Source: Bradyrhizobium viridifuturi
Lineage (GTDB): Bacteria; Pseudomonadota; Alphaproteobacteria; Rhizobiales; Xanthobacteraceae
DNA: 64,000 bases
Direction: 5' to 3'
Assembly (NCBI RefSeq): GCF_001238275.1
Contig: NZ_LGTB01000037.1
Location: forward strand, 1-64,000
The notes beneath the pieces were generated by a model, which saw only the letters and a list, made by a program, of their open reading frames with translations, did no database searches and was not told the DNA's origin. Both the position numbers and the translations under genes were made by a program. Positions 52,868 to 61,655 of the stretch are shown here, one piece after another; within the stretch, counting starts at the first letter, position 1, and each line of letters begins with the position of its first letter.

Positions 52868-53089
52868 CTACGCCTGCTGCCTCAGCTTGAGCAGCGCATC
52901 GCGGACGTCGGGCTCGAGGCCAGAGCCGCCGGCATCGAGGTGGGCGAAGATCTGCTTGCGCATCCGCGGATCCCAGAACTTCCAGATGTGCTCGGAAATG
53001 CCCTGCACGGCGCGGTCGTGCCCCTGGCTGTGGAAGAATTTCCCGATCTGGTTCGCCATATAGACCAGTTTGTCAGGCGACGACGACAT
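52868..53089 (-). CDS. fdsD: formate dehydrogenase subunit delta
   Basis: A 73-residue small protein of the FdsD family, required for active NAD-linked formate dehydrogenase in related bacteria. It contains KLVYMANQIGKFF and GISEHIWKFWDPRMRKQIFAHL, the family signature. The start is ATG 53089 (MSSSPDKLV), which overlaps the end of fdhD by 17 bases; longer readings upstream are fdhD sequence in another frame. It is the last gene of the fdsGBA-fdhD-fdsD operon. FdsD probably helps insert the molybdenum cofactor or assemble the complex. Confidence 0.93.
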   Translation of the reverse strand: MSSSPDKLVYMANQIGKFFHSQGHDRAVQGISEHIWKFWDPRMRKQIFAHLDAGGSGLEPDVRDALLKLRQQA

Positions 53090-53909
53090 AAGCGGACTCC
53101 TTGCCGGGCACCGCGCCTGTGACGCGTTCCGGATGCGTAAAGATCTCAAATCCATCGGCGCGGGCGATCGCGGCGAGCGTGATGCCGGCGGCATCCGCCA
53201 TCCGCACCGCGAGCGCTGTCGGCGCCGACACGGCAGCAATCAGAGGCGCGCCGATCGCGGCGGTCTTCTGCACCATCTCGACCGAGACGCGGCTGGTCAG
53301 CAGCACGATGCCATCGCTCGCGACCACCTTGTCGCGGGCCAGCGCGCCGGCGAGCTTGTCGACCGCGTTGTGGCGGCCGACATCCTCGCGCAGTGCGACG
53401 ATGCCGCGCGCGGCGGTCCAGAACGCGGCGGCGTGCACGGCGCGGGTCTGGTGGTTGATCTCCTGCAGCGGCGCCACCGCTGCCACCGCGGCCATGATTT
53501 CGCGCGGCGAGAACACGCGGCCCGCCGGCACCACCGCGGCCGGTCGCACCGCCTCGCTGATCGAATCGAGGCCACACAGGCCGCAGCCGGTCGGGCCGGC
53601 GATGTTGCGGCGCCGCTCGGCGATCCGCTCGGCCTTGTCAGGCTTCAGCCACATCCGCAGCTCGATGCCGTCGTCGAGCTCGACGATGTCGAGGGTCTCG
53701 ATCTCCTCGGCCGATTGCACGATGCCTTCGCTCAGGCTGAATCCAACGGCGAAGTCGCCGAGATCCTCGGGCGAGCCCATCATCACGGCATAGGTGCCGC
53801 CATTATAGGTCAGCGCGAGCGGCGTCTCCTCCGGGATCAGGCGCGCGCCGTCGCTGAAGACGCCGTCGCGCCAGACCTTCCGGATCGCCTTGTGGACCGG
53901 CTCGCGCAT
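53073..53909 (-). CDS. fdhD: formate dehydrogenase accessory sulfurtransferase
   Basis: Transfers sulfur to the molybdenum cofactor so that formate dehydrogenase becomes active. It has 278 residues. The catalytic cysteine loop is CGLCG near residues 109-113. Conserved blocks are EDVGRHNAVDKLAG near 173 and LLTSRVSVEMVQK near 200. The start is ATG 53909, two bases before the fdsA stop, so it is co-transcribed with the structural genes, between fdsA and fdsD. Confidence 0.95.
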   Translation of the reverse strand: MREPVHKAIRKVWRDGVFSDGARLIPEETPLALTYNGGTYAVMMGSPEDLGDFAVGFSLSEGIVQSAEEIETLDIVELDDGIELRMWLKPDKAERIAERRRNIAGPTGCGLCGLDSISEAVRPAAVVPAGRVFSPREIMAAVAAVAPLQEINHQTRAVHAAAFWTAARGIVALREDVGRHNAVDKLAGALARDKVVASDGIVLLTSRVSVEMVQKTAAIGAPLIAAVSAPTALAVRMADAAGITLAAIARADGFEIFTHPERVTGAVPGKESAYVVVA

Positions 53910-53911
53910 CG

Positions 53912-56788
53912 CTACTCCGCGGCTTCCACGACAGGCGCGATGCGGCGGGAGTTGCGTGCCTGTTCGTCGTAGGCCTTCTGCCAGTCGGACGGACCGTTCG
54001 ACGGCGAGATCTGCACGGCGGTGACCTTGTACTCCGGACAGTTGGTCGCCCAGTCCGAGAAGTCGGTCGTGATGACGTTGGCCTGGGTGTCCGGATGATG
54101 GAACGTGGTGTAGACCACGCCCGGCGCCACGCGGTCGGTGATTTCAGCGCGCAGCGTGGTCTCGCCGGCGCGGCTTGCCAGCCGCACCCAGTCGCCGTCG
54201 CGCACGCCGCGCTGCTCGGCGTCGTGCGGATGGATCTCGAGCCGGTCCTCGGCGTGCCACACCACGTTCTCGGTGCGGCGGGTCTGTGCGCCGACATTGT
54301 ACTGGCTGAGGATACGCCCCGTCGTGAGCAGCAGCGGATAGCGCGGGCCGGTGCGTTCGTCGGTCGCGATATATTCGGTGAGGATGAACTTGCCCCTGCC
54401 GCGCACGAAGCCGCCGATATGCATCACCGGCGTGCCTTCCGGCGCCTTCTCGTTGCACGGCCACTGCACCGAGCCGAGCTCGTCGAGCTTGGCGTAGGAG
54501 ACGCCGGCGAAGGTCGGCGTCAACGCGGCGATCTCGTCCATGATCTCGGACGGATGAGAGTAGTTCATCGTAAAGCCCATCGCCTTGCCAAGCATGATCG
54601 TCACTTCCCAGTCGGCATAGCCGTTGAGCGGCGTCATCACCTTGCGGACGCGCTGGATGCGGCGCTCGGCATTGGTGAAGGTACCGTCTTTCTCGAGGAA
54701 GGTCGAGCCGGGCAGGAACACGTGGGCGTAGTTCGCGGTCTCGTTCAGGAACAGGTCGTGGACGATGATGCATTCCATCGCCGACAGCGCCGCCACCACG
54801 TGCTTGGTGTTCGGGTCGGACTGCAGGATGTCCTCCCCCTGCACGTAGAGCCCCATGAAGGAGCCCTCGATCGCGGCATCGAACATGTTGGGGATGCGCA
54901 GGCCGGGCTCGTTGTTGAGCTTGACGTTCCACATCGCCTCGAACTGTTCGCGCACCGCATCGCCCGCGATATGGCGGTAGCCCGGCAGCTCGTGCGGGAA
55001 CGAGCCCATGTCGCAAGAGCCCTGCACGTTGTTCTGGCCGCGCAGCGGGTTCACGCCGACGCCGGGCCGGCCGATATTGCCGGTGGCCATCGCGAGGTTT
55101 GCGATCGCGATCACGGTGGTCGAGCCCTGGCTGTGCTCGGTGACGCCGAGCCCGTAATAGATCGCGCCGTTGCCGCCGGTCGCATAGATCCGCGCCGCCT
55201 CGCGCAGATCGCTGGGATCGACGCCGGTCATGATCGCGGTGGCTTCGGGGCTGTGCTTGTCTTGGGCAACGAAGGCGGCCCAGTCCTCGAACTCGCTCCA
55301 GTCGCAGCGTTCGCGCACGAAGGCCTCGTCGGCGAGCCCTTCGGTGACGATGACATGGGCGAGTGCCGTCAGCACCGCGACGTTGGTGCCGGGCATCAGC
55401 GGCAGATGCAGCGCCTTCACATGCGGCGCTTCCACCATCTCGGTTCGGCGCGGATCGATCACGATCAGCTTCGCGCCCTGGCGCAGCCGCTTCTTCAGCC
55501 GCGAGGCGAACACCGGATGGGCCGAGGCCGGATTGGCGCCGATGACCAGCACGACGTCGGTGTCCTCCACCGAGTCGAAATCCTGGGTGCCGGCCGAGGT
55601 GCCGTAGGTCTGCGACAGGCCGTAGCCGGTCGGCGAGTGGCAGACGCGGGCGCAGGTATCGACATTGTTGTTGCCGAAGCCGGCGCGGATCAGCTTCTGC
55701 ACCAGGTAGGTCTCTTCGTTGGTGCAGCGCGATGAGGTGATGCCGCCGACCGCGTCGCGGCCGTACTTCTGCTGGATGCCCTTGAACTTCGCGGCGGCGA
55801 AGTTCATCGCCTCGTCCCACGACACCTCCTGCCAGGGATCCTCGATCCGTTCGCGGATCATCGGCTTCAGGATGCGCTCCTTGTGGGTGGTGTAGCCCCA
55901 GGCGAAGCGGCCCTTGACGCAGGAATGGCCGCGATTGGCCTTGCCGTCCTTCCATGGCACCATGCGCACCACTTCCTCGCCGCGCATTTCGGCCTTGAAG
56001 GCGCAGCCGACGCCGCAATAGGCGCAGGTGGTGACGACCGAATGCTCGGGCTGGCCGATCTCGATCACGGATTTCTCGGTCAGCGTCGCGGTCGGGCAGG
56101 CCTGCACGCAGGCGCCGCAGGACACGCATTCCGAGCCGAGGAAGCTTTCGTTCATGCCGGGCGAGACGCGGCTGTCGAAGCCGCGGCCGGAGATCGTCAG
56201 CGCGAAGGTGCCTTGCACCTCCTCGCAAGCGCGGACGCAGCGCGAGCAGACGATGCACTTCGAGGGATCGTAGGTGAAGTACGGATTGGACTCGTCCTTC
56301 GGCATCCAGTTGTCGTTTTCGCAGCCGTGCGATTTGGCGAACACATGGTTCTCGCCCTCATAGCCGTAGCGCACGTCGCGCAGGCCGACGGCGCCCGCCA
56401 TGTCCTGCAACTCGCAGTCGCCGTTCGCGGCGCAGGTCAGACAGTCCAGCGGATGGTCGGAGATGTAGAGCTCCATCACGCCCTTGCGCAGCTTCTTCAG
56501 CCGGTCGCTCTGGGTGTGCACCACGAGGCCGGGCATGACCGGTGTGGTGCAGGAGGCCGGCGTGCCGGCGCGGCCCTCGATCTCGACGAGGCAGAGCCGG
56601 CAGGAACCGAAGGCGTCGACCATGTCGGTCGCGCAGAGCTTTGGGATCTGGGTGCCGGCTTCCATCGCCGCGCGCATGATCGAGGTGCCCTCGGGCACGG
56701 TGATCTGATTGCCGTCGATGGTCAGCGTGACCATCGTCTCGGATTTGGATTTGGGCGTGCCGAAGTCGGTTTCCTGGATCAGCGACAT
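53912..56788 (-). CDS. fdsA: NAD-dependent formate dehydrogenase alpha (catalytic) subunit
   Basis: Oxidises formate to carbon dioxide at a bis-MGD molybdenum or tungsten site, 958 residues. The N-terminal NuoG-like part has a 2Fe-2S domain (CRLCLVEI near 63), a His-Cys cluster site (DHPLDCLTCAANGDC near 111) and two 4Fe-4S motifs (CIVCSRCVRAC and CVSCGACVQAC). The catalytic part starts with a further cluster at CAYCGVGC near 255. The active-site residue is Cys383 in CARVCHSP, followed by His384, where some enzymes have selenocysteine. The start is ATG 56788, with AAGGA upstream; a longer reading has no support. Electrons pass through the clusters to the FMN of FdsB and to NAD in the cytoplasm. 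Confidence 0.96.
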   Translation of the reverse strand: MSLIQETDFGTPKSKSETMVTLTIDGNQITVPEGTSIMRAAMEAGTQIPKLCATDMVDAFGSCRLCLVEIEGRAGTPASCTTPVMPGLVVHTQSDRLKKLRKGVMELYISDHPLDCLTCAANGDCELQDMAGAVGLRDVRYGYEGENHVFAKSHGCENDNWMPKDESNPYFTYDPSKCIVCSRCVRACEEVQGTFALTISGRGFDSRVSPGMNESFLGSECVSCGACVQACPTATLTEKSVIEIGQPEHSVVTTCAYCGVGCAFKAEMRGEEVVRMVPWKDGKANRGHSCVKGRFAWGYTTHKERILKPMIRERIEDPWQEVSWDEAMNFAAAKFKGIQQKYGRDAVGGITSSRCTNEETYLVQKLIRAGFGNNNVDTCARVCHSPTGYGLSQTYGTSAGTQDFDSVEDTDVVLVIGANPASAHPVFASRLKKRLRQGAKLIVIDPRRTEMVEAPHVKALHLPLMPGTNVAVLTALAHVIVTEGLADEAFVRERCDWSEFEDWAAFVAQDKHSPEATAIMTGVDPSDLREAARIYATGGNGAIYYGLGVTEHSQGSTTVIAIANLAMATGNIGRPGVGVNPLRGQNNVQGSCDMGSFPHELPGYRHIAGDAVREQFEAMWNVKLNNEPGLRIPNMFDAAIEGSFMGLYVQGEDILQSDPNTKHVVAALSAMECIIVHDLFLNETANYAHVFLPGSTFLEKDGTFTNAERRIQRVRKVMTPLNGYADWEVTIMLGKAMGFTMNYSHPSEIMDEIAALTPTFAGVSYAKLDELGSVQWPCNEKAPEGTPVMHIGGFVRGRGKFILTEYIATDERTGPRYPLLLTTGRILSQYNVGAQTRRTENVVWHAEDRLEIHPHDAEQRGVRDGDWVRLASRAGETTLRAEITDRVAPGVVYTTFHHPDTQANVITTDFSDWATNCPEYKVTAVQISPSNGPSDWQKAYDEQARNSRRIAPVVEAAE

Positions 56789-56801
56789 CGTGATTTCCTT
56801 G

Positions 56802-58358
56802 CTATTCCGCGGCCTGCAGCCGGGCCGGTGCGGGACCAAAGTCTTCCCGGAAGTGTTTCAGTGCGCTCATCACGGGGTAGGGCGTGAAGCCGCCGAGCGC
56901 GCAGAGCGAGCCGAACTTCATGGTGTTGCAGAGGTCTTCGATCACCGCGAGATTTTCCGCCACGCGCTCGCCATTGATGATCTTGTTGATGGTTTCGACG
57001 CCGCGGGTCGAGCCGATCCGGCACGGCGTGCATTTGCCGCAGGATTCGATGGCGCAGAACTCCATCGCGAAGCGTGCCTGCTTGACCATGTCGACGGTGT
57101 CGTCGAACACAACCACGCCGCCATGGCCGATCAGGCCGTCGCGCGCCGCGAACGCCTCATAGTCGAACGGCGTGTCGAACAGCGCGCGCGGGAAATAGGC
57201 CCCGAGCGGTCCGCCGACCTGCACCGCACGCACCTCGCGCCCGGTGAGGGTGCCGCCGCCGATCTCGTCGACGAGCTCGCCGAGCGTGACGCCGAACGCG
57301 GTCTCGAACAGACCGCCGTATTTGATATTGCCGGCGAGCTGGATCGGCATCGTGCCGCGCGAGCGGCCCATGCCGAAATCGGCGTAGGCCTTGGCGCCGT
57401 TGTCGAGGATGAAGGGGATCGCGGCGAACGACAGCACGTTGTTGATCACGCTCGGGCGGCCGAACAGGCCCTTGTGCGCGGGCAGCGGCGGCTTGGCGCG
57501 GACGATGCCGCGGCGGCCCTCGAGGCTCTCCAAGAGCGAGGTCTCTTCGCCGCAGACATAGGCGCCGGCGCCGACCCGCACCTCGAGATCGAACTCGTGC
57601 GCGGAGCCGCCGATTCGCTTGCCGAGCAGGCCGGCGCGACGTGCGCCGGCGATCGCCGCGTTCATCGCCGCGACCGCGTGCGGATATTCCGAGCGGATGT
57701 AGATGTAGCCTTTGGTGGCGCCGACCGTGATGCCCGCGATCGTCATGCCCTCGATGACGACGAAGGGATCGCCTTCCATGATCATGCGGTCGGCGAAGGT
57801 GCCGCTGTCGCCTTCGTCGGCATTGCAGACGATGTATTTGCGGTCGGCGCTGGCCTGCGCCACCGTCTTCCATTTGATGCCGGTCGGGAAGCCGGCGCCG
57901 CCGCGGCCGCGCAGGCCCGACGTCGTGACGTCGGCAAGGATCTGGTCCGAGGTCAGCGTCAGCGCCCGGTCCAGGCCCTTGTAGCCGCCATGGGCGCGGT
58001 AGTCGTCGACCGAGCGCGGATCGATCACGCCGCAGCGGGCGAAGGTGAGACGGGTCTGGCGCTTCAGCCAGGCGATCTCGTCCGTGACACCAAGCCGCAG
58101 CGCATGCTGGCCGTTGCCGGCCATCGCGTCGAGCAGGGACGGAACGTCGGCCGCCGTCACCGGGCCGAATGCGACGCGGCCCTGCGCAGTCGTCAGTTCG
58201 ACCATCGGCTCCAGCCAGTACAGGCCGCGCGAACCGGTCCTGACAATCTCGATTGCTGCACCACGCGCGGCTGCGGCCTGCGCGAAGGCGAGGGCGACAT
58301 CGTCGGCGCCGACGGCGACCGCGCCGGCGTCGCGGGGAATGAAGATCCGCATCGTCAT
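56802..58358 (-). CDS. fdsB: NAD-dependent formate dehydrogenase beta subunit (NuoF-like)
   Basis: Diaphorase subunit that binds FMN, NAD and a 4Fe-4S cluster and reduces NAD, 518 residues. The N-terminal 110 residues are thioredoxin-like. The FMN/NAD site has GLRGRGGAGFPTGIKW near 150 and NADEGDSGTFADR near 183. The 4Fe-4S cysteines are in ESCGKCTPCRIGSTRG near 430 and the fourth in LCALGGF. The start is ATG 58358, overlapping the fdsG stop as ATGA; the longer reading upstream is fdsG in another frame. fdsA follows after 13 bases. Confidence 0.95.
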   Translation of the reverse strand: MTMRIFIPRDAGAVAVGADDVALAFAQAAAARGAAIEIVRTGSRGLYWLEPMVELTTAQGRVAFGPVTAADVPSLLDAMAGNGQHALRLGVTDEIAWLKRQTRLTFARCGVIDPRSVDDYRAHGGYKGLDRALTLTSDQILADVTTSGLRGRGGAGFPTGIKWKTVAQASADRKYIVCNADEGDSGTFADRMIMEGDPFVVIEGMTIAGITVGATKGYIYIRSEYPHAVAAMNAAIAGARRAGLLGKRIGGSAHEFDLEVRVGAGAYVCGEETSLLESLEGRRGIVRAKPPLPAHKGLFGRPSVINNVLSFAAIPFILDNGAKAYADFGMGRSRGTMPIQLAGNIKYGGLFETAFGVTLGELVDEIGGGTLTGREVRAVQVGGPLGAYFPRALFDTPFDYEAFAARDGLIGHGGVVVFDDTVDMVKQARFAMEFCAIESCGKCTPCRIGSTRGVETINKIINGERVAENLAVIEDLCNTMKFGSLCALGGFTPYPVMSALKHFREDFGPAPARLQAAE

Positions 58359-58831
58359 CGCTGTGCCTCCGCGACCAGCGCATCGATCCGCGCTTCGTCG
58401 AGCCGGCCGACCACTCGGCCGTCCAGCATCGCCGACGGCGCGGTGGCGCACAGCCCGAGGCAGTAGATCGGCTCCAGCGTCACGCGCTCGTCCGCCGTGG
58501 TATTCCCCAGGGCGACGCCGAGCTTGGCCTCGGCGCGCGCCGCAAGTCTGTCGCCGCCGGCGGCCTGGCAGGCCTCGGCGCGGCACAGCTTGAGGACGTG
58601 GCGCCCGGCAGGCTGCTTGCGGAAGTCGTGGTAGAAGGTGAACACGCCGTGCACCTCGGCGCGCGACAAATTGAGCGCCTCCGCGACCATCGGGATTGCC
58701 GGCTCCGGCACATAGCCGAAGGCCTCCTGCAGCGCGTGCAGGATCACCAGCGTGGCGCCTTCAAGCCCGGCATGTTCGGCGATGATTTCAGCGCCGCGCG
58801 CTCTGTCCCAAGGTTCGTATCCCACCGTCAT
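58355..58831 (-). CDS. fdsG: NAD-dependent formate dehydrogenase gamma subunit (NuoE-like)
   Basis: A 158-residue NuoE-type 2Fe-2S subunit. The cluster cysteines are visible as CRAEACQAAG near residue 83 and CLGLCATAPSAM near 124. The N-terminal helical part contains YVPEPAIPMVAEAL and VHGVFTFYHDF, typical of the family. The start is ATG 58831. It is the first gene of the fds operon and is divergent from a LysR-type regulator, separated by 255 bases that hold candidate operator dyads. Confidence 0.95.
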   Translation of the reverse strand: MTVGYEPWDRARGAEIIAEHAGLEGATLVILHALQEAFGYVPEPAIPMVAEALNLSRAEVHGVFTFYHDFRKQPAGRHVLKLCRAEACQAAGGDRLAARAEAKLGVALGNTTADERVTLEPIYCLGLCATAPSAMLDGRVVGRLDEARIDALVAEAQR

Positions 58832-58914
58832 CCGCGCTTCTCACGATCCATTTTTTGCTGCGCGCATCAGAGTTGGAATCGTTCGAAACATCAATAAAGC
58901 TGTCTCATGCGGCG

Positions 58915-58967
58915 ATTGCGAAACGCGATTAATAGCGTTGTGCGATAGGACGATTTAGGATCGCAAT
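58915..58967. promoter_or_regulatory. dyad symmetries between fdsG and the LysR gene
   Basis: AACGC at 58922-58926 and GCGTT at 58935-58939 form a dyad centred on ATTAAT, a size fitting a LysR-type binding site. A wider inverted repeat, ATTGCGA at 58915-58921 and TCGCAAT at 58961-58967, brackets it. The site lies in the divergent promoter region, where the LysR regulator would be expected to act on both transcripts. Confidence 0.45.
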
Positions 58968-59086
58968 AATGGTCTGGAATCACGCACTTCGGGGGCGCTT
59001 TGGATTTCGGAATCGCACCCGGATCGTGCTACCTATGGACGCGTGGCTGCCATTTTGGGACGCCGTTTTCCGAGGGGGTTTGAACC

Positions 59087-59983
59087 TTGATCGACAAGCT
59101 GGAACTTCTGCTGGCGCTGGCCAAGGAGCGGCATTTCGGCCGGGCTGCGGAGGCCTGCGGCGTCACCCAGCCGACCATGTCGACCAGCCTCAAGCAGCTC
59201 GAGGAGATCCTCGGCGTCATGCTGGTGCAGCGCGGATCGCGCTTCCAGGGCTTCACGCCGGAGGGTGAGCGGACGCTGGACTGGGCCCGGCGCATCGTCG
59301 GCGACGCGCGCGCGATGAAGCAGGAGATCAACAGCCTCAAGGACAAGCTGTCCGGCGAGATACGGATCGCGGCGATCCCGACCGCGCTCGGCATGGTCGC
59401 CTCGCTGACCACGCCGTTCCGGGCGCGCCATCCCGATGTGCGTTTCCGCATCCAGTCCTGCACGTCGGCCGACGTGCTCGGACTGCTCGAGAACCTCGAG
59501 GTCGATGCCGGGCTGACCTATATCGAGAACGAGCCGATCGGCAAGGTCCGCACCATCCCGCTCTACAACGAGAGCTACCGGCTGCTGACCGCGCCCGATG
59601 CGATGTTCGGCGACCGCAAGCAGGTGACGTGGAAGGAGGTCGGCACCGTGCCGCTGTGCCTGCTCACGCCCGACATGCAGAACCGCCGCATCATCGACCG
59701 TGCGCTGACCTCGGTTGGCGCGGAGGCGACGCCGACGCTGACGTCGAATTCACTGCTCGTGCTCTACACCCATGTGAAGACTGGGCGCTGGGCCAGCGTG
59801 ATGCCGGCCAAGCTCGCCGAGACGCTCGGCCTTGCCGACGCCGTGCGCAGCATACCGATCGTCGATCCCGTCGTGGACTACAGCATCGGCCTCGTGATCC
59901 CGCAGCGCGATCCGATGACGCCCTTGATCGCAGCCCTGGTGCAGGTCGCGCGCGAGGTCGCGCCGACGCTGGAGCCAGCGTAG
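59087..59983 (+). CDS. LysR-family regulator, probable activator of the fds operon
   Basis: A 298-residue LysR-type transcription factor. The N-terminal winged helix-turn-helix has ERHFGRAAEACGVTQPTMS at residues 14-32 and SLKQLEEILGVMLVQR. The effector domain (about 90-298) begins GEIRIAAIPTALGMVASL. The start is TTG 59087, preceded by a purine-rich GAGGGGG. It is divergent from fdsG, the same arrangement as fdsR in Cupriavidus, whose product controls formate dehydrogenase. Formate or a related metabolite may be the effector. The target is inferred from position. Confidence 0.88.
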   Translation: MIDKLELLLALAKERHFGRAAEACGVTQPTMSTSLKQLEEILGVMLVQRGSRFQGFTPEGERTLDWARRIVGDARAMKQEINSLKDKLSGEIRIAAIPTALGMVASLTTPFRARHPDVRFRIQSCTSADVLGLLENLEVDAGLTYIENEPIGKVRTIPLYNESYRLLTAPDAMFGDRKQVTWKEVGTVPLCLLTPDMQNRRIIDRALTSVGAEATPTLTSNSLLVLYTHVKTGRWASVMPAKLAETLGLADAVRSIPIVDPVVDYSIGLVIPQRDPMTPLIAALVQVAREVAPTLEPA

Positions 59984-60140
59984 CGCGCGGGCATTCTCCG
60001 CGGCTCTTTCACGACGGTTCCCGCTGCGGCGCGCCGGGCCGGGCGCTGAACGCAATCTTCTGCTTCACGCAGCAATAGTGGAACTCACGGACGATTGAAC
60101 GGTTTCATTGCGGCGTCCCGATCAGCCAGCAGGAGCCGCC

Positions 60141-61655
60141 TTGAATCGTCGCCAATTACTCCATGGATCGGCCGTGCTGCCGACACTATTGCTGTTGCCG
60201 CAGCGAGAGGCCGTAGCCGCCGGGAACACGTCGGACGCAGCCTTCGATCCGTCGATGGTGAAGGAGCTCGCCCGCAATCTCGCGAGCAAGTCATTCGAGG
60301 CGCCGGACGAGAAGCTGCCGAACGGCTTGACGGACCTGAATTACGATCAGTACCGCTCGATCCGCTTCGTGCCGGAGCGCGCGCTGTGGCGCGGCGCGAA
60401 GCTGCCGTTCGAGGCGCAGTTCTTTCACCGTGGTTTCTTCTACAAGAATAAGGTCAGTATCTTCGAGGTCGCCGACGGCAAGGTCAGCGAAGTCAAATAC
60501 AGCAAGGATATGTTTTCCTTCGGCGAGGCCGTGCCCGCGTTCACCGAGACCGATCTCGGCTTTGCCGGATTTCGTATCCACGCGCCGATCAACAAGCCGG
60601 ACTATTACGACGAGGTCTGCGTCTTCCTCGGCGCAAGCTATTTCCGCGCGGTCGCCAAGGGTGAAACCTACGGCCTGTCGGCGCGCGGCCTGTCGATCGA
60701 TACCGGTGAGGCGAAGGGCGAGGAGTTTCCGTTCTTCAAGGCGTTCTGGCTCGAGCGTCCGGTGCCCAATGCGACCTCGCTGGTCATTCATGCCTTGCTC
60801 GACAGCAAGAGCTGCGCGGCGAGCTATCGTTTCACGATCAGGCCGGGGAAGACGACGGTGTTCGATGTCGAGGCCACGCTCTATCCGCGCGCCGATCTCG
60901 AACATGCCGGCGTCGCACCGATGACGAGCATGTTCTTCTTCGGGCCGAACGATCGCAACGAGGTCGATGATTTCAGGCCATCCGTGCACGATTCCGACGG
61001 GCTTGCGATCTATAACGGCAAGGGCGAGAGCCTGTGGCGTCCGCTGAGCAATCCGCGCGATCTCCAGATCAGCACGTTCCAGGACATCAATCCGCACGGC
61101 TTCGGACTGATGCAGCGGGAGAAGAATTTCTTCGCCTATCAGGACATCGAATCGAGCTTCGAGAAGCGCCCGAGCCTGTGGGTCGAGCCGATCGGCGACT
61201 GGAGCGAGGGCGCGGTGATCCTGATCGAGATTCCGACCAAGGAAGAGATTCACGACAACATCGCCGCGTTCTGGCGGCCGAAGGCGCCGCTCAAGGCCAA
61301 GAGCGAGACCAATCTCACCTATCGTCTGCACTGGGGGCCGGACGCGCCGAAGCCGCATTCGCTGGCGCGCTTCACCCGCACCGGCATCGGCGGGCATGGC
61401 GAGGGCAGCAAGCTGTTCGTGCTCGACCTGTTCGGTGACAATCTGAAGGGGATCGATCCCGCCACCATCAAGGGCGTCGTGACAGCCGAGAAGGCCGAGA
61501 TCACCAACATCGTCACGCAGCCGAATCCGAATACGGGCGGATGGCGGCTCAGCTTCCAGTGTGCCGTCAAGAAGGATCCGATCGAGCTGCGCGCCCACCT
61601 GGCGCAGGATGACAAGCCGCTGTCGGAGATCTGGGTCTATCGATGGGCGCCATAG
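60141..61655 (+). CDS. opgG: periplasmic glucan biosynthesis protein OpgG (MdoG)
   Basis: Periplasmic protein needed to make osmoregulated beta-glucans, 504 residues. A twin-arginine-like export signal (NRRQLLHGSAVLPTLLLLPQ) begins at the start codon. Conserved segments include YDQYRSIRFVPERALWRG near 68, EFPFFKAFWLERPVPNA near 195 and MTSMFFFGPNDRNEVDDFRP near 255. The start is TTG 60141, chosen because AGGAG at 60131-60135 precedes it by 5 bases and it puts the signal at the very N-terminus. opgH overlaps its 3' end. The glucans matter for osmoprotection and host interaction. Confidence 0.94.
   Translation: MNRRQLLHGSAVLPTLLLLPQREAVAAGNTSDAAFDPSMVKELARNLASKSFEAPDEKLPNGLTDLNYDQYRSIRFVPERALWRGAKLPFEAQFFHRGFFYKNKVSIFEVADGKVSEVKYSKDMFSFGEAVPAFTETDLGFAGFRIHAPINKPDYYDEVCVFLGASYFRAVAKGETYGLSARGLSIDTGEAKGEEFPFFKAFWLERPVPNATSLVIHALLDSKSCAASYRFTIRPGKTTVFDVEATLYPRADLEHAGVAPMTSMFFFGPNDRNEVDDFRPSVHDSDGLAIYNGKGESLWRPLSNPRDLQISTFQDINPHGFGLMQREKNFFAYQDIESSFEKRPSLWVEPIGDWSEGAVILIEIPTKEEIHDNIAAFWRPKAPLKAKSETNLTYRLHWGPDAPKPHSLARFTRTGIGGHGEGSKLFVLDLFGDNLKGIDPATIKGVVTAEKAEITNIVTQPNPNTGGWRLSFQCAVKKDPIELRAHLAQDDKPLSEIWVYRWAP

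Noticed and set aside
54000..56788. Selenocysteine in the formate dehydrogenase alpha subunit
   Set aside because: The active-site position (residue 383) is an ordinary cysteine codon and no in-frame TGA is present there.
54095..58466. Long plus-strand open frames opposite fdsA and fdsB
   Set aside because: Both strands are open because of high GC; only the minus-strand genes match families.
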